From an uncultured Alphaproteobacteria bacterium (GTDB lineage: Bacteria; Pseudomonadota; Alphaproteobacteria; HIMB59), in contig CABYGG010000003.1 in NCBI GenBank assembly GCA_902518505.1, forward strand, positions 62,001 through 126,000: 64,000 nt of DNA, in the 5' to 3' direction. A program made the translations under genes and the position numbers. Below are positions 35,163 to 44,910 of the stretch, one piece after another (the first letter of the stretch is position 1; each line of letters starts with the position of its first letter). The notes below the pieces were generated by a model. That model did not search any database. It was not told where the DNA came from and was given only the letters and a program-made list of their open reading frames with translations.

Positions 35163-35239
35163 AAAAGTCAATATTATCAAACTAACTAAAATAAATCAAT
35201 TATCTTTACTAAAAACAAATTTAATATTAAAAACATCAC

Positions 35240-36730
35240 ATGAAAATAATTGAAAACTTCTCTGACTCTAAAGGAATATCTAGTAATTCAGAAGACTTCA
35301 TAAAATTATATAAACCTAGTACGGGTGAGGAATATGCGCATGTTCCAAAAACAACAAGAGATGAGTTTGAAAAAATTATTAATAAAATGAAATTAGCACA
35401 ACCTTTATGGGCTAATACACCCATTACGAAAAGAAGTGAAATTTTATTTAAATTTAAAAATTTAATTGAAAAAAATTTTGATTTAATAGCAAAAATAATA
35501 TCTGAAGAGCATGGCAAGGTTTTTTCTGATGCTAAAGGATCTTTACAAAGAGGTCTTGAAGTAGTTGACTTTGCATGTGGTATTCCTCATTTATTGAAAG
35601 GAAATCACTCAATTAACGTTGGAACAAACGTAGATTTGTTTGATATTAAGCAGCCTTTGGGAATTTGTGCTGGTATTACACCATTTAATTTCCCAGCTAT
35701 GGTTCCAATGTGGATGTTTCCATTATCTATAGCATGTGGAAATGCCTTTATATTAAAACCCTCTGAGAAAGTTCCTCAATGCTCTTTAAAACTTGCAGAA
35801 TTAATGAGTGAAGCTGGTCTACCTGATAACGTCCTCACGGTCGTAAATGGCGATAAAAATATTGTGGATCTAATACTTCAGTGTGAAGATATTTCTTCAG
35901 TAAGTTTTGTTGGCTCAACACCTGTTGCTAAGTACATTTACACCGAGTGTTCGAAAACAAATAAAAGAGTTCAAGCTCTTGGTGGTGCTAAAAACCATAT
36001 GCTTATAATGGAAGATGCGAATTTAGAGGATGCAGTAAATGGACTAATTGGAGCAGCTTTTGGATCTGCTGGTGAACGTTGTATGGCAACATCAGTTGCT
36101 ATGCCTGTTGGAAATATTCAAAAACCATTTATGGATTTGCTAAAGGAGAAGGCAAGTAAAATTAAAGTTGGGGAGTCTTTAGACCCACAAAGTGAAATGG
36201 GACCTCTCATTACAAAGGAACACAAACAAAAAGTTCTATCATATATTGAAAAAGGTGTTCAAGAGGGTGCAAAATTAGAGTTAGATGGAAGAGGAATTAG
36301 TCTTCAAGGTTATGAAAATGGTAATTTTGTTGGTCCTACAATATTTAATAATGTTACTGATGGTATGACTATATACAAAGAAGAGATTTTTGGCCCTGTT
36401 TTATCTGTCCTTAATATGAATAATTTTGAAGAGGCTATAAAACTGATTAATAAACATCAGTTTGGCAATGGCACTTCTATTTATACATCAAGTGGTTCAT
36501 TAGCGAGAAATTTTATGAAAAATGTCCAAATAGGAATGGTTGGGATAAACATTCCTATTCCAGTTCCAATGTCTTTTTATACTTTTGGTGGCTGGAAAGG
36601 TTCAATATTTGGTGGTCATGGAATGCACGGAGAAGAAGGGATTAATTTTTATACCAAACGTAAGACAATAACATCGAGATGGCCAGATGATGTCGCAGGG
36701 GCTTCACTCAACATGCCAACTATGAAATAA
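35240..36730 (+). CDS. mmsA: Methylmalonate-semialdehyde dehydrogenase (CoA-acylating)
   Basis: The 496-residue aldehyde dehydrogenase converts methylmalonate semialdehyde (or malonate semialdehyde) to propionyl-CoA (or acetyl-CoA) with CO2 release. The catalytic Cys281 lies in GSAGERCMATSVAMPVG. QPLGICAGITPFNFPAMVPMWMFPLSIACGN and FVGSTPVAKYIY are MmsA signatures, and PVPMSFYTFGGWKGSIFGGHGMHGEEG closes the active site. It would serve valine, beta-alanine or inositol breakdown. It is divergent from the riboswitch operon and precedes the ATPase-inhibitor gene by 6 bp. Use of 496 residues is normal for the family. Confidence 0.93.
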   Translation: MKIIENFSDSKGISSNSEDFIKLYKPSTGEEYAHVPKTTRDEFEKIINKMKLAQPLWANTPITKRSEILFKFKNLIEKNFDLIAKIISEEHGKVFSDAKGSLQRGLEVVDFACGIPHLLKGNHSINVGTNVDLFDIKQPLGICAGITPFNFPAMVPMWMFPLSIACGNAFILKPSEKVPQCSLKLAELMSEAGLPDNVLTVVNGDKNIVDLILQCEDISSVSFVGSTPVAKYIYTECSKTNKRVQALGGAKNHMLIMEDANLEDAVNGLIGAAFGSAGERCMATSVAMPVGNIQKPFMDLLKEKASKIKVGESLDPQSEMGPLITKEHKQKVLSYIEKGVQEGAKLELDGRGISLQGYENGNFVGPTIFNNVTDGMTIYKEEIFGPVLSVLNMNNFEEAIKLINKHQFGNGTSIYTSSGSLARNFMKNVQIGMVGINIPIPVPMSFYTFGGWKGSIFGGHGMHGEEGINFYTKRKTITSRWPDDVAGASLNMPTMK

Positions 36731-36736
36731 TCAATT

Positions 36737-37018
36737 ATGGACAAATTTAAAGACAGACAAAAAGCCTTTGAAGCAGAGCAAAGCCAAAAAGAGCAAACAG
36801 AATTTGAAAAAAGAAATTCAAGAAATAAAATCTTTGCTCAATACATTTTAGATGATATTGGACAATCCGATAATTCAGAATTACTGAGAGAAATAATATT
36901 ATCTGATCTTGAGGAACCAGGAGATGAAGACATAATACGTAAAGCCTTAGATGTATTAGCTCAAAATAACGGTAGTCTGACTAGAGAAGATCTAGTAAAA
37001 AAACTCTCAGAAATATAA
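36737..37018 (+). CDS. F1-ATPase inhibitor, zeta subunit type (DUF1476)
   Basis: The 93-residue protein fits the alphaproteobacterial zeta subunit, which blocks reverse ATP hydrolysis by F1F0. Family features are the FKDRQKAFEAEQ N-terminal inhibitory helix (residues 4-15), RNSRNKIFAQYIL (~25-38) and LREIILSDLEEPGDEDIIRKALDVL (~48-72). It is only 6 bp behind mmsA and ends 1 bp before the convergent glyoxalase gene. The family is restricted to Alphaproteobacteria, which supports the taxonomic reading of the window. Confidence 0.85.
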   Translation: MDKFKDRQKAFEAEQSQKEQTEFEKRNSRNKIFAQYILDDIGQSDNSELLREIILSDLEEPGDEDIIRKALDVLAQNNGSLTREDLVKKLSEI

Positions 37019-37019
37019 T

Positions 37020-37460
37020 CTACCAAGACCCATTATTTTGCATACTGGCCCAAGGCTCTTTTATTTCAAGGCTCTCACCTTTTTGAAGTAACTCTATTGA
37101 TATGCCGTCTGGTGATTTTATGAATGCCATATATCCATCTCTAGGAGGCCTGTTTATCACAACATCCTTTTTAATCAGATTTTCACAAACTTGATAAATA
37201 TTATCTACTCTAAAAGCTAGATGACCAAAATTTCTGCCACCTTTGTATTCTTCTTTGTCCCAATTGTAAGTTAATTCTAAAAGAGGTTTCTTTTTACTAT
37301 CAGCAGTGTCTTTATCATCAGGAGCACAAAGAAAAATTAGAGTAAATCGACCCTTTTCACTCTCTTTTCTCGAGTATTCAATTAGTCCTAATTTATTACA
37401 ATAAAAGTCAAGTGATTGCTCAATATCACTTACTCGAACCATTGTGTGCAAATATTCCAT
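37020..37460 (-). CDS. gloA: Lactoylglutathione lyase (glyoxalase I)
   Basis: The 146-residue vicinal-oxygen-chelate protein has MEYLHTMVRVSDIEQSLDFYCNKLGL with the first metal His (residue 5), LLELTYNW with a metal Glu (~74), FGHLAFRVDNI with the second His (~87) and GISIELLQKG with the last Glu (~123). It converts the hemithioacetal of methylglyoxal and glutathione to lactoylglutathione. The 20-bp-class spacing to the neighbouring gene ends suggests an isolated transcription unit. Residues GPR-like RPPRDGYMAFIKSPDG are also typical. Confidence 0.92.
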   Translation of the reverse strand: MEYLHTMVRVSDIEQSLDFYCNKLGLIEYSRKESEKGRFTLIFLCAPDDKDTADSKKKPLLELTYNWDKEEYKGGRNFGHLAFRVDNIYQVCENLIKKDVVINRPPRDGYMAFIKSPDGISIELLQKGESLEIKEPWASMQNNGSW

Positions 37461-37502
37461 TAAGATTAAATATCAAAAAATTTTAAATCTGTCTAAAAAT
37501 TT

Positions 37503-38375
37503 CTAAAATTGCTTATTGCTTCCAAGGACTATTTTTTTTCGAAGGACAGTTTCACGATAAAAAATATATCCGACTGAAAGTAAAATTAATGGACCTCCTA
37601 GTAGCACCTCTTTCGAGAGAAACTCACCAAAAAAAATATAACCGATGACAAATGCCCAAACAACAGAAGTGAAGTCTAAAGGAGCAAGAACAGAGGCTTC
37701 TGCTAATTGAAAAGATTTTGTAAGACAAAATTGAGCAGTAAACCCTAAAAAACCCGAAGCAATTAGAAAAACTAAGTCTAAATTATTTGGCCATATCCAA
37801 TCATCACTATAGAAAAATAAACTTGAAACTGTTCCAAATAAAGTAAAGGCCCATACTGTTAAAATATTATTATTAGTTATTAATATTTTTTTTAGAATTA
37901 TCACTGCCATTGACAAAAATATACTAGCTAAAAGTGGTAAAACAGAATAGTTGTTTAATAAATTCACATCCGGTTTCAAAATAATTACTACTCCTATAAA
38001 ACCAATAATAATTGCAATTACCCTCCTATATCCAATTTTTTCGCCCAGAAAAAAAATTGATAATATAGATATAAAAAAAACAGATGAAAAACTGATTGTT
38101 TGCATTTCGATCAGCGGAACATATCTAAGAGATATAAAGAAAAGACTCATTGCTGAAATTCCTACTAAACCTCTAAAAAAATGAAGTTTATAATTGTTAA
38201 TAGAAGATATTTTTAGATTTAAATAATAAATGACAACTATCAATGGAATAAGAGCAAATAGATTTCTGAAAAAAACTACCTCAAATAATGGTAAGTTGTC
38301 GCCTGTTGCTTTTATACATACACTCATTAAAACAAAAAAAAGGACGGACAAAGACTTGTAGATAAATGCTGACAT
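37503..38375 (-). CDS. DMT-superfamily (EamA) transporter
   Basis: The 290-residue protein has ten hydrophobic segments in two EamA repeats: LPLFEVVFFRNLFALIPL in the first and TVWAFTLFGTVSSLFF opening the second. The RRVIAIIIGFIGVVIILKPD loop sits between them. Members export amino acids, purines or other metabolites, and the substrate cannot be predicted. It is divergent from the amidotransferase gene, with only 28 bp between the starts. The C-terminus RETVLRKKIVLGSNKQF is cytosolic by charge. Confidence 0.85.
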   Translation of the reverse strand: MSAFIYKSLSVLFFVLMSVCIKATGDNLPLFEVVFFRNLFALIPLIVVIYYLNLKISSINNYKLHFFRGLVGISAMSLFFISLRYVPLIEMQTISFSSVFFISILSIFFLGEKIGYRRVIAIIIGFIGVVIILKPDVNLLNNYSVLPLLASIFLSMAVIILKKILITNNNILTVWAFTLFGTVSSLFFYSDDWIWPNNLDLVFLIASGFLGFTAQFCLTKSFQLAEASVLAPLDFTSVVWAFVIGYIFFGEFLSKEVLLGGPLILLSVGYIFYRETVLRKKIVLGSNKQF

Positions 38376-38403
38376 GTGGTTAATCTAAATATATTAAATA
38401 TGA

Positions 38404-39189
38404 ATGAATTTACTAATAGTTAATGGATATGACAAAAACGGATGGGGTAAACTTGCAAGATACGGATTACAACCAATATGTGAGTTTTACAGAGACCAAC
38501 TAAAAATAATTAATTCAAAAATAAAAACTACATTCATTTATCCATCTATGAACTTAGATGAAAATTATGATGAAAGTTTCATCAAATCATTTACCGGCAT
38601 TGTGTGGACAGGTTCAAGTCTCAATATTTATGATAATACAAGAGAAATTAAAAACCAAATTTCTCTCATGAAAAAGTTATCAAAGTTAAAGGTAAATATG
38701 TTTGGTAGTTGTTGGGGTATGCAACTTTTTACTGTTGCAAATGGTGGCGCAGTTAAAAAAAATCCTAAAGGTAGAGAAATTGGAATAGCCTATAATATAA
38801 ATATTAATAAATATGGTGCGCATCATCCAATGTACAAAGATAAGCCCTTGATATTTGATGCTTTTGCTTCTCATATTGACCATATATCCCAAAAGCCTAA
38901 TAGAACTCATGTTCTGTCAGACAATCATTACTCAATTCAGTCTCTTGTAAGTAATAAATTTTGGGGTACCCAATATCATCCTGAATTTAATTTTAAATAC
39001 ACAGGACAAATTTTAAATGCAAGAAAAAATATTTTACTCAAAGAAAAACTGTTTAGTAAAAATCAAATACAAGGGTTAATCAAAGACTTTAAAAGGCCTA
39101 ATAACAAGAGTTATAGTCAATCTTTGTTAAAAGATACGTTAAGACACAAAGAATTAAAAAATTGGCTAAGTTATTTAAGAAAGAATTAA
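38404..39189 (+). CDS. Class I glutamine amidotransferase-like protein
   Basis: The 261-residue protein has a full catalytic triad of class I amidotransferases: Cys103 in FGSCWGMQLF, His192 and Glu194 in TQYHPEFN. FTGIVWTGSSLNIYD forms the oxyanion strand region. It resembles the GMP-synthase-like stand-alone amidotransferases that hydrolyse gamma-glutamyl compounds or glutamine. Given the methylamine genes in the window, hydrolysis of a gamma-glutamyl amide is a possible role, but no specific evidence supports it. The stop overlaps the convergent LOG gene by 4 bp. Confidence 0.83.
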   Translation: MNLLIVNGYDKNGWGKLARYGLQPICEFYRDQLKIINSKIKTTFIYPSMNLDENYDESFIKSFTGIVWTGSSLNIYDNTREIKNQISLMKKLSKLKVNMFGSCWGMQLFTVANGGAVKKNPKGREIGIAYNININKYGAHHPMYKDKPLIFDAFASHIDHISQKPNRTHVLSDNHYSIQSLVSNKFWGTQYHPEFNFKYTGQILNARKNILLKEKLFSKNQIQGLIKDFKRPNNKSYSQSLLKDTLRHKELKNWLSYLRKN

Positions 39190-39737
39190 TATAATTCTTT
39201 AAATTCTTTTAGATTATTACAAACTGAAAATAAATCTTTAAAGTTTTTATAAGCAAATTTGGAGTTCATTACTTTCTTGTATTGATTAATTATATCAGAC
39301 CAATAATTATTATAATTAAACAATATACATTTTTTACCCTTTATAACACCCAATTGAAGAGCACTGATTACTAAACTAATTTCTTCTATTGTACCCCCAC
39401 CCCCGGGTAAAGCGACAAAACTATCTGACAATTGTAAAAACTTTTTTTTTCTTTGCTCCATTGTTTTCGTAACATATATTTTGTTAATTTTTGTGTGAAT
39501 TTTCTCACGCTTATCTAGAAAAGATGGGATGATACCAGTTACATGGGCGTTATATTTTAATGCTGTCTTAGCAACAACACCCATTAATCCATTTTCTCCA
39601 CCTCCATAAACAATGTCATAATCATTTTGTGCTAGATATTTTGTAACTGTTATAGCTAAATCTTTAAAATTTTTGTTTGATCCAAACATAGATCCGCAAA
39701 ATACGGCAACTTTATGTTTAGAATTTTTTAATTTCAT
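39186..39737 (-). CDS. LOG-family nucleotide 5'-monophosphate phosphoribohydrolase
   Basis: The 183-residue Rossmann protein has the LOG signature PGGGGTIEE near residues 108-116 with the preceding MEQRKKKFLQLSDSFVAL helix. The N-terminal VAVFCGSMFGSNKNF and DIVYGGGENGLMGVVA blocks bind phosphate. LOG proteins cleave cytokinin ribotides or purine nucleoside monophosphates. Older annotations as lysine decarboxylase are wrong for this family. The gene is convergent with the amidotransferase and divergent from the chorismate mutase. Confidence 0.9.
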   Translation of the reverse strand: MKLKNSKHKVAVFCGSMFGSNKNFKDLAITVTKYLAQNDYDIVYGGGENGLMGVVAKTALKYNAHVTGIIPSFLDKREKIHTKINKIYVTKTMEQRKKKFLQLSDSFVALPGGGGTIEEISLVISALQLGVIKGKKCILFNYNNYWSDIINQYKKVMNSKFAYKNFKDLFSVCNNLKEFKELY

Positions 39738-39768
39738 ATAGATTTACTGTACAACAATATTAAAAAAA

Positions 39769-40059
39769 ATGACTAAAAAAAATAACATTGAAGAGCTTAA
39801 AAAAGTAAGAAAGAAAATTGATAATATTGATAACAAGATTATTGAGCTGATTGGTGATAGATTTAAAGAAATACACAAAGTCACTAAATTAAAGGAAAAT
39901 AGAGAAGAAATCATTGATCACGAAAGAATTACTCATATTTTAAAGTCTGTTCAATCAAAAGCAAAAAAAAATAAAATTGACGCTGAAATTATTGTTAGAA
40001 TTTGGCAAATTTTTATACAAGAAGCTATTAAACTAGAGTCTGCAAAAATAAAAAAATAA
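39769..40059 (+). CDS. Chorismate mutase, AroQ type
   Basis: The 96-residue all-helical protein has KKVRKKIDNIDNKIIELIGDRFKEIHKVTKLK, matching the first helix of AroQ mutases with Arg and Lys active-site residues. The second part has DHERITHILKSVQSKAKKNKIDAEIIVRIWQIFIQEAIKLES. It converts chorismate to prephenate. It has no fused dehydratase or dehydrogenase domain. The stop touches the end of the last antiporter gene (convergent). The size suits a free-standing AroQ. Confidence 0.88.
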   Translation: MTKKNNIEELKKVRKKIDNIDNKIIELIGDRFKEIHKVTKLKENREEIIDHERITHILKSVQSKAKKNKIDAEIIVRIWQIFIQEAIKLESAKIKK

Positions 40060-41742
40060 TCACACCAAAACGATTACTAACATTATAAATAAAATTGATA
40101 TTAGAATTGTGCCTGCAAAACTAGGTGTTGTAACTTTAATGTAGGATAAATTACTAAATTTATAAGATTTACTTAATACTTGTTTAAAAGATAAACCTAA
40201 ATTTTTATATAAACTATCTGTTAATAAACCTATTTTTATAAATAAGGGTTTACCAATACCAGGTAACATTTTTCTGTAAAACCAATCAGAATTTAAAACA
40301 GTTGATCTAATCTCGGAGGGATAAAGTTTAAATTTAACTAAAAATAAAAATGCAATAATTGCAAAAACCAAAAGTTGTAGCTGACTTATTACATGGTCTA
40401 AAGTATAGGGCTGATACTCAACTGCGTATGGAAGTATTTGATACAAATATTTTGGGAATACACCTATAGCAATACATAAAAAAGCAGCGATGCCCATTGC
40501 AATGAGCATATTAATTGGAGCCTCTTTAACTTTATTCTTCCTCTCGTGTGCAAAAAAAGCAAAGTAAGGTATCTTTATCCCTGAGTGCTCCAAAACACCT
40601 GCGGAAGCAAAGAATAAAATAAAGTAAATTAAAACCATTCCCATACCTCCAAGCGAGGACATTATTAAAGATTTGGCGACAAATCCGCTGAACAACGGAA
40701 ATGCAGAAATTGACATGGCCCCTATAATGCAAAATATTGTTGTGAATGGCATGTATTTGTAAAGGCCACCTAATTCAGAAGCTTTTGTTGTTCCAGCTCT
40801 GTATAAAACAGCACCCATACTCATAAACAAAAGAGCTTTATAAATTATATGAACGAACGCATGTGCTACCGTTCCATTAAGAGAAAGTTCTGTCCCAATA
40901 CCAATACCAACAACCATAAAGCCTAATTGGTTATTAAGACTAAATGACAAAACTCTTCTTAAATCATTTTCTATAACTGCAAAAAATACCGGAAAAGCTG
41001 TCATTATTGCACCTATCCAAATCAGTGAGTCAGTGCCTGGAAAAGTTCTAGCTAAAGCATAAATTGCCAATTTTGTTGTAAAAGCAGAAAGTGCCACTGT
41101 GCCAGTAACTGAAGACTCAGGGTAAGAGTCTTGTAGCCAACCATTTAAAAGAGGAAATGCAGCCTTAATTCCAAAAGCAATAAATATAAAAATTCCAAAA
41201 TTTGTTTTTAAATCTAGAACTACTAAATTATGGTTTCCTGTTTGATATAGCATTAAACATGCACCAATTAAAAGTAATACACCTGAAGAAACTTGAATGA
41301 TCAAATATCTCATAGCTGCATCTTTTGCTGTATTTGTATTTCCAGCAAAAACTATAAATACTGAGGTAAGAGCTGTTGCTTCCCACCAAATAAATAAACT
41401 AAAAAAATCTCCTGCGTGGAGAGCGCCAATAGCAGAGCCTGCATAAGCTAGTGTCGCCATGTGCTCCATTAAATTTTTACTGTGCCAGCTAAAAATTATT
41501 ACAAGTATAGCTGCAATATGAAAAATAATAGCAAATGGAAGAGTTAAACTATCTGATTGATATAATATTAAATTTAAACCAAGTATATCCCACTCTAAAA
41601 AAGTTCCATAACCATTAAATAAAGATAAAGCTGATAAACCCACCGATAATAACATCGCAGGATGTCTAAAGTATTGAGGAATGGTTGGCAATAAGAATGA
41701 AGTAATTATCATTATTAAACCGGGAATAAAATTACTGATCAT
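40060..41742 (-). CDS. Antiporter subunit D-like (NuoL/M family), third copy of the Mrp operon
   Basis: The 560-residue protein has about 14 hydrophobic segments and the Proton_antipo_M core: LFIWWEATALTSVFIVFAGNT, an ion-channel Lys-rich helix (AFGIKAAFPLLNGWLQDSYPESS) and ENDLRRVLSFSLNNQLGFMVVGIGIG. It is the last gene of the Mrp operon. The longer C-terminus (HERKNKVKEAP onwards) suggests a MrpA N-terminal-module role rather than a duplicate MrpD. Its start overlaps the small membrane gene upstream by 11 bp. Confidence 0.85.
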   Translation of the reverse strand: MISNFIPGLIMIITSFLLPTIPQYFRHPAMLLSVGLSALSLFNGYGTFLEWDILGLNLILYQSDSLTLPFAIIFHIAAILVIIFSWHSKNLMEHMATLAYAGSAIGALHAGDFFSLFIWWEATALTSVFIVFAGNTNTAKDAAMRYLIIQVSSGVLLLIGACLMLYQTGNHNLVVLDLKTNFGIFIFIAFGIKAAFPLLNGWLQDSYPESSVTGTVALSAFTTKLAIYALARTFPGTDSLIWIGAIMTAFPVFFAVIENDLRRVLSFSLNNQLGFMVVGIGIGTELSLNGTVAHAFVHIIYKALLFMSMGAVLYRAGTTKASELGGLYKYMPFTTIFCIIGAMSISAFPLFSGFVAKSLIMSSLGGMGMVLIYFILFFASAGVLEHSGIKIPYFAFFAHERKNKVKEAPINMLIAMGIAAFLCIAIGVFPKYLYQILPYAVEYQPYTLDHVISQLQLLVFAIIAFLFLVKFKLYPSEIRSTVLNSDWFYRKMLPGIGKPLFIKIGLLTDSLYKNLGLSFKQVLSKSYKFSNLSYIKVTTPSFAGTILISILFIMLVIVLV

Positions 41743-41965
41743 AATAATCCTCCTTCCTCATTAAGAATTTCCTCAACCACTTTCCTAACATGACTATAAA
41801 AACAAAACTTACAAAACCGAAAAATGCTGGGAAGCCATATATCTCGGCAAAGGAAAAGTATTCATGTCTGTGAAAAGTAAAGTCTAAAAGAATTAAAAGT
41901 GCTCCGATTATAAGTACGTACTTTGTAAAGCTTTTACCCATACTCTTTAAATCATTTTTTTTCAT
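41732..41965 (-). CDS. Small membrane protein inside the Mrp operon
   Basis: The 77-residue protein has two hydrophobic segments (YVLIIGALLILLDFTFHRH, ~14-32, and FPAFFGFVSFVFIVMLGKWLRKFLM, ~45-69) with basic ends. It lies between two NuoL/M-like genes, abutting the one upstream and overlapping the one downstream by 11 bp. It is probably an accessory antiporter subunit. I do not recognise it as MrpC, MrpF or MrpG, all of which are already present. Confidence 0.7.
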   Translation of the reverse strand: MKKNDLKSMGKSFTKYVLIIGALLILLDFTFHRHEYFSFAEIYGFPAFFGFVSFVFIVMLGKWLRKFLMRKEDYYDQ

Positions 41966-43417
41966 TTAATTCACTATTACTCCACTAACATTATTCAAAA
42001 AATAGTTTGCATAAAAAAAGAAAACTAAACAGCCTAAACCTGTAATTAATGGTGGCCAAACAGTTAAAGAGGCTTTAATTAATTTTATCTCTTTCTTAGA
42101 ATTTTGGGTGAAGCCTATTACTACAGGCTGTAATAGATAATAAATATTTAGCAATGAGGAAATACCTAAGATTATTGCAACGATTATAAATTCTCTCTCA
42201 ATAGAGCCCATGATTAAATAAAATTTACTCCAAGAACCAATAAAGGGAGGAACCCCAATGATAGATAGAGCTCCTAAAGTGTAAGCAAAAAATATTAACG
42301 GTAATTTGTAGCCCATACCTTTCAGTTCACTTACCTTTTTAATATGGGCAGTTACATAAATAGCACCTGCACAGAAGAATAGAGTTATCTTACCTAAAGC
42401 ATGAGTTATAATATGAAAAGATGCTCCTTTTAGAGCTAAAGATGAAGCCAAAGCTGCTCCCAAAATAATATAGGAAAGTTGACTTATAGTAGAATAAGCT
42501 AATCTCGCTTTTAAGTCATCTTTTGTTATCGCTATGATACTAGAAGCCATTATAGTGAAACATGCTAACCAGACTAACCAGTCAGAGCTTTTTGTTTGAA
42601 GTAAAAAGTCTGGACCAACAATATAAACAACAACCACGAGAAAGCTAAATACACCAGCTTTTACTACAGCAACGGCGTGTAGTAATGCAGAAACTGGAGT
42701 TGGCGCCACCATTGCAGCAGGCAACCAACGATGAATAGGCATAATTGCTGCTTTACCTATACCAAACACAAGCATAGCTATTAGAAAAGATAGGTACTCT
42801 GCTGGGAATTTATTCATAAGTATTCCCCCATCTTGAAAATCTAAAGTCCCTGTTTTAAGCCAAATCCAAAATATAGCTGGTAAGAAAAATATTAAAGAGG
42901 TACCCACTAAAATCGACAAATAGAGCCTTCCTGCAGATTGCGATTCAGTGTTTTGCTTATGTCCAACTAAAGGGAAAGTTGAAAAAGTTAATATTTCATA
43001 AAAAATAAATAAGACTAGAAGATTTCCAGACCAAGCTATTGCCAATGCAGCATGGATTGCGATTGAATAAAAAATTACAAATCTTGTTTGATTTTTTTCA
43101 CCAGCACCCCTCATATAACCAATAGTGTATATAGATGCCAGTATCCATAATGAAGATGCCACTAAACTAAAAATAGATCCAAGAGCTGATACTTTAAAAG
43201 CAAAATCTACCCCATCAAAAAGTGTAAAAAAAGTTATTTGATATACCTCATTATTTTGTATTCCATGAAAAATTTTTAAACTGATTACAAAGGTTATGAG
43301 ACCTCCAATTATACCAAAAGAGTCTCTTAAGTTATTATTATATCTACAGACATAAGAAAATAATGCTGCAAAAAGTGGGGTGATAATACCTAGTATAATT
43401 AAAAACGAATTACTCAA
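41966..43417 (-). CDS. Antiporter subunit D-like (NuoL/M family), second copy of the Mrp operon
   Basis: The 483-residue multi-span protein has LVLFIFYEILTFSTFPLVGHKQ (conserved Glu of the antiporter module), GIGKAAIMPIHRWLPAAMVAPTPVSALLHAVAVVKAGVF (channel Lys and His) and ITKDDLKARLAYSTISQLSYIILG. It is adjacent to the other two copies, with a 4-bp overlap with the upstream mrpD gene. It conducts Na+/H+ exchange as part of the complex; its exact copy identity is uncertain. Confidence 0.87.
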   Translation of the reverse strand: MSNSFLIILGIITPLFAALFSYVCRYNNNLRDSFGIIGGLITFVISLKIFHGIQNNEVYQITFFTLFDGVDFAFKVSALGSIFSLVASSLWILASIYTIGYMRGAGEKNQTRFVIFYSIAIHAALAIAWSGNLLVLFIFYEILTFSTFPLVGHKQNTESQSAGRLYLSILVGTSLIFFLPAIFWIWLKTGTLDFQDGGILMNKFPAEYLSFLIAMLVFGIGKAAIMPIHRWLPAAMVAPTPVSALLHAVAVVKAGVFSFLVVVVYIVGPDFLLQTKSSDWLVWLACFTIMASSIIAITKDDLKARLAYSTISQLSYIILGAALASSLALKGASFHIITHALGKITLFFCAGAIYVTAHIKKVSELKGMGYKLPLIFFAYTLGALSIIGVPPFIGSWSKFYLIMGSIEREFIIVAIILGISSLLNIYYLLQPVVIGFTQNSKKEIKLIKASLTVWPPLITGLGCLVFFFYANYFLNNVSGVIVN

Positions 43418-44910
43418 TTTTGATAACCTGATATTAAATAGTCTGCGGACAAGTTAGAAAATTCAATTATTGGTGTTGAATATATCCCAAAAACAATGAT
43501 TGAAATTGTAACTATCCATATTGGTAAATAAATATAAGCATCTTCTTTTTCAGATTTAAATTTAATTTCTGAAAACCACATCTGTTCCACTATTTTCCAG
43601 AAATATACAACAGCTAATGCGGAGCTTACCGCAACTAAAGCGATTGAAAAATACATCTGGTTTGTATAAAGAGCTTGAAATAAATATAATTTTGAAATGA
43701 AGCCATTTGTTAGGGGTAATCCAATTAAAGATAATCCACAAATTAATAAAGCAAATGAAGTTATGGGGTATTTATAGCCAAAACCTTTTAAACTGTTTAG
43801 GGTTACTCGATCCTTATAAAGAATAGCGAAGTAACCAACAGCCATAAATAATCCTCCTTTGATCAAAGCATGATTAAATATATGCACAAAGCCCGAAGCT
43901 ACTCCACTGTGGTCTTTAAGGCTAAAAGCCAGTGTGATGTAACCAATTTGCGCAATTGAGGAAAATGCTAAAAGTTTTTTGATATCATTTTGATAGATGG
44001 CTATTACAGTCCCAATGAATATAGCGAGTAAAGATAGAGGATATAAAACAAAATCTAAAAACAAACTTAAATAGCTCGGATAAATTATGAATACTTCGTA
44101 CAAAAGTCTCACAAAAAAATAAAGAATTGTTTTTGTCGCTAAAGCAGCCAAAAGTGTTGAGACAGCTGATGGAGCATAACTATATGCAGGTGGTAACCAA
44201 ATATGGACAGGAAAAATTGCAGCCTTTACCATAAGACCTATAAGCATGAATGACATACCTGCAAAGATAGCTAACTGACCATCGGAATATTGGGCCAGTT
44301 GAATTACAAGATCATTCATATTCAATGTACCTGTCATAGCGTAGGCAAAGCCAACCCCAATTACATAAAATGTAGCCCCGATTGCCCCGATAATTAGATA
44401 ATTAAAAGCTGCGAGTAATGCTTTTCTATTTTGTCCTGCACCTAAGGCAATTAAAGAAATAGAAGCTAATGCAGATATTTCTAAAAAGACAAATAAATTG
44501 AAAATATCATTAGTTAAAATAATTCCGTTCAGGCTTCCAACTGCCAATAACCACAAAGAATACGCCTTTCCAGAATCCCTATAGTCAATTTCATTCAAGA
44601 AGATTTTTCTTGAGTAAAATGTTGATACCAACACAAAAATTGAAAATAACAATTGAAGCCCAATATTCACCCCATCTATTTTAAAAGAAATACCCCATGG
44701 TGGTTCCCAATTTCCAAACTCATATATAATTAAACCAGAAACAGAAATTTCTTTAAGAAGATGTAATGATAAAAATAAATGTAACAACAAAGTGATGATT
44801 GAAATTATCCAAGGCCATATTTTTGACGGCATAAATGCAATAATTGCAGAAATAAGTAGAGGTAAAACTACTACCAATGCAGGAGCATCGTCTAAAAATA
44901 TATCAAACAT
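43414..44910 (-). CDS. mrpD: Na+/H+ antiporter subunit D
   Basis: The 498-residue MnhD-type protein has about 14 spans and motifs LFVFLEISALASISLIALG, MVKAAIFPVHIWLPPAYSYAPSAVSTLLAALATKTILYFFVRL and IYQNDIKKLLAFSSIAQIGYITLAF. It directly follows mrpC (start 1 bp after its stop), the usual order in Mrp operons, so this is the likely MrpD proper. It overlaps the next NuoL/M-like gene by 4 bp. Confidence 0.9.
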   Translation of the reverse strand: MFDIFLDDAPALVVVLPLLISAIIAFMPSKIWPWIISIITLLLHLFLSLHLLKEISVSGLIIYEFGNWEPPWGISFKIDGVNIGLQLLFSIFVLVSTFYSRKIFLNEIDYRDSGKAYSLWLLAVGSLNGIILTNDIFNLFVFLEISALASISLIALGAGQNRKALLAAFNYLIIGAIGATFYVIGVGFAYAMTGTLNMNDLVIQLAQYSDGQLAIFAGMSFMLIGLMVKAAIFPVHIWLPPAYSYAPSAVSTLLAALATKTILYFFVRLLYEVFIIYPSYLSLFLDFVLYPLSLLAIFIGTVIAIYQNDIKKLLAFSSIAQIGYITLAFSLKDHSGVASGFVHIFNHALIKGGLFMAVGYFAILYKDRVTLNSLKGFGYKYPITSFALLICGLSLIGLPLTNGFISKLYLFQALYTNQMYFSIALVAVSSALAVVYFWKIVEQMWFSEIKFKSEKEDAYIYLPIWIVTISIIVFGIYSTPIIEFSNLSADYLISGYQN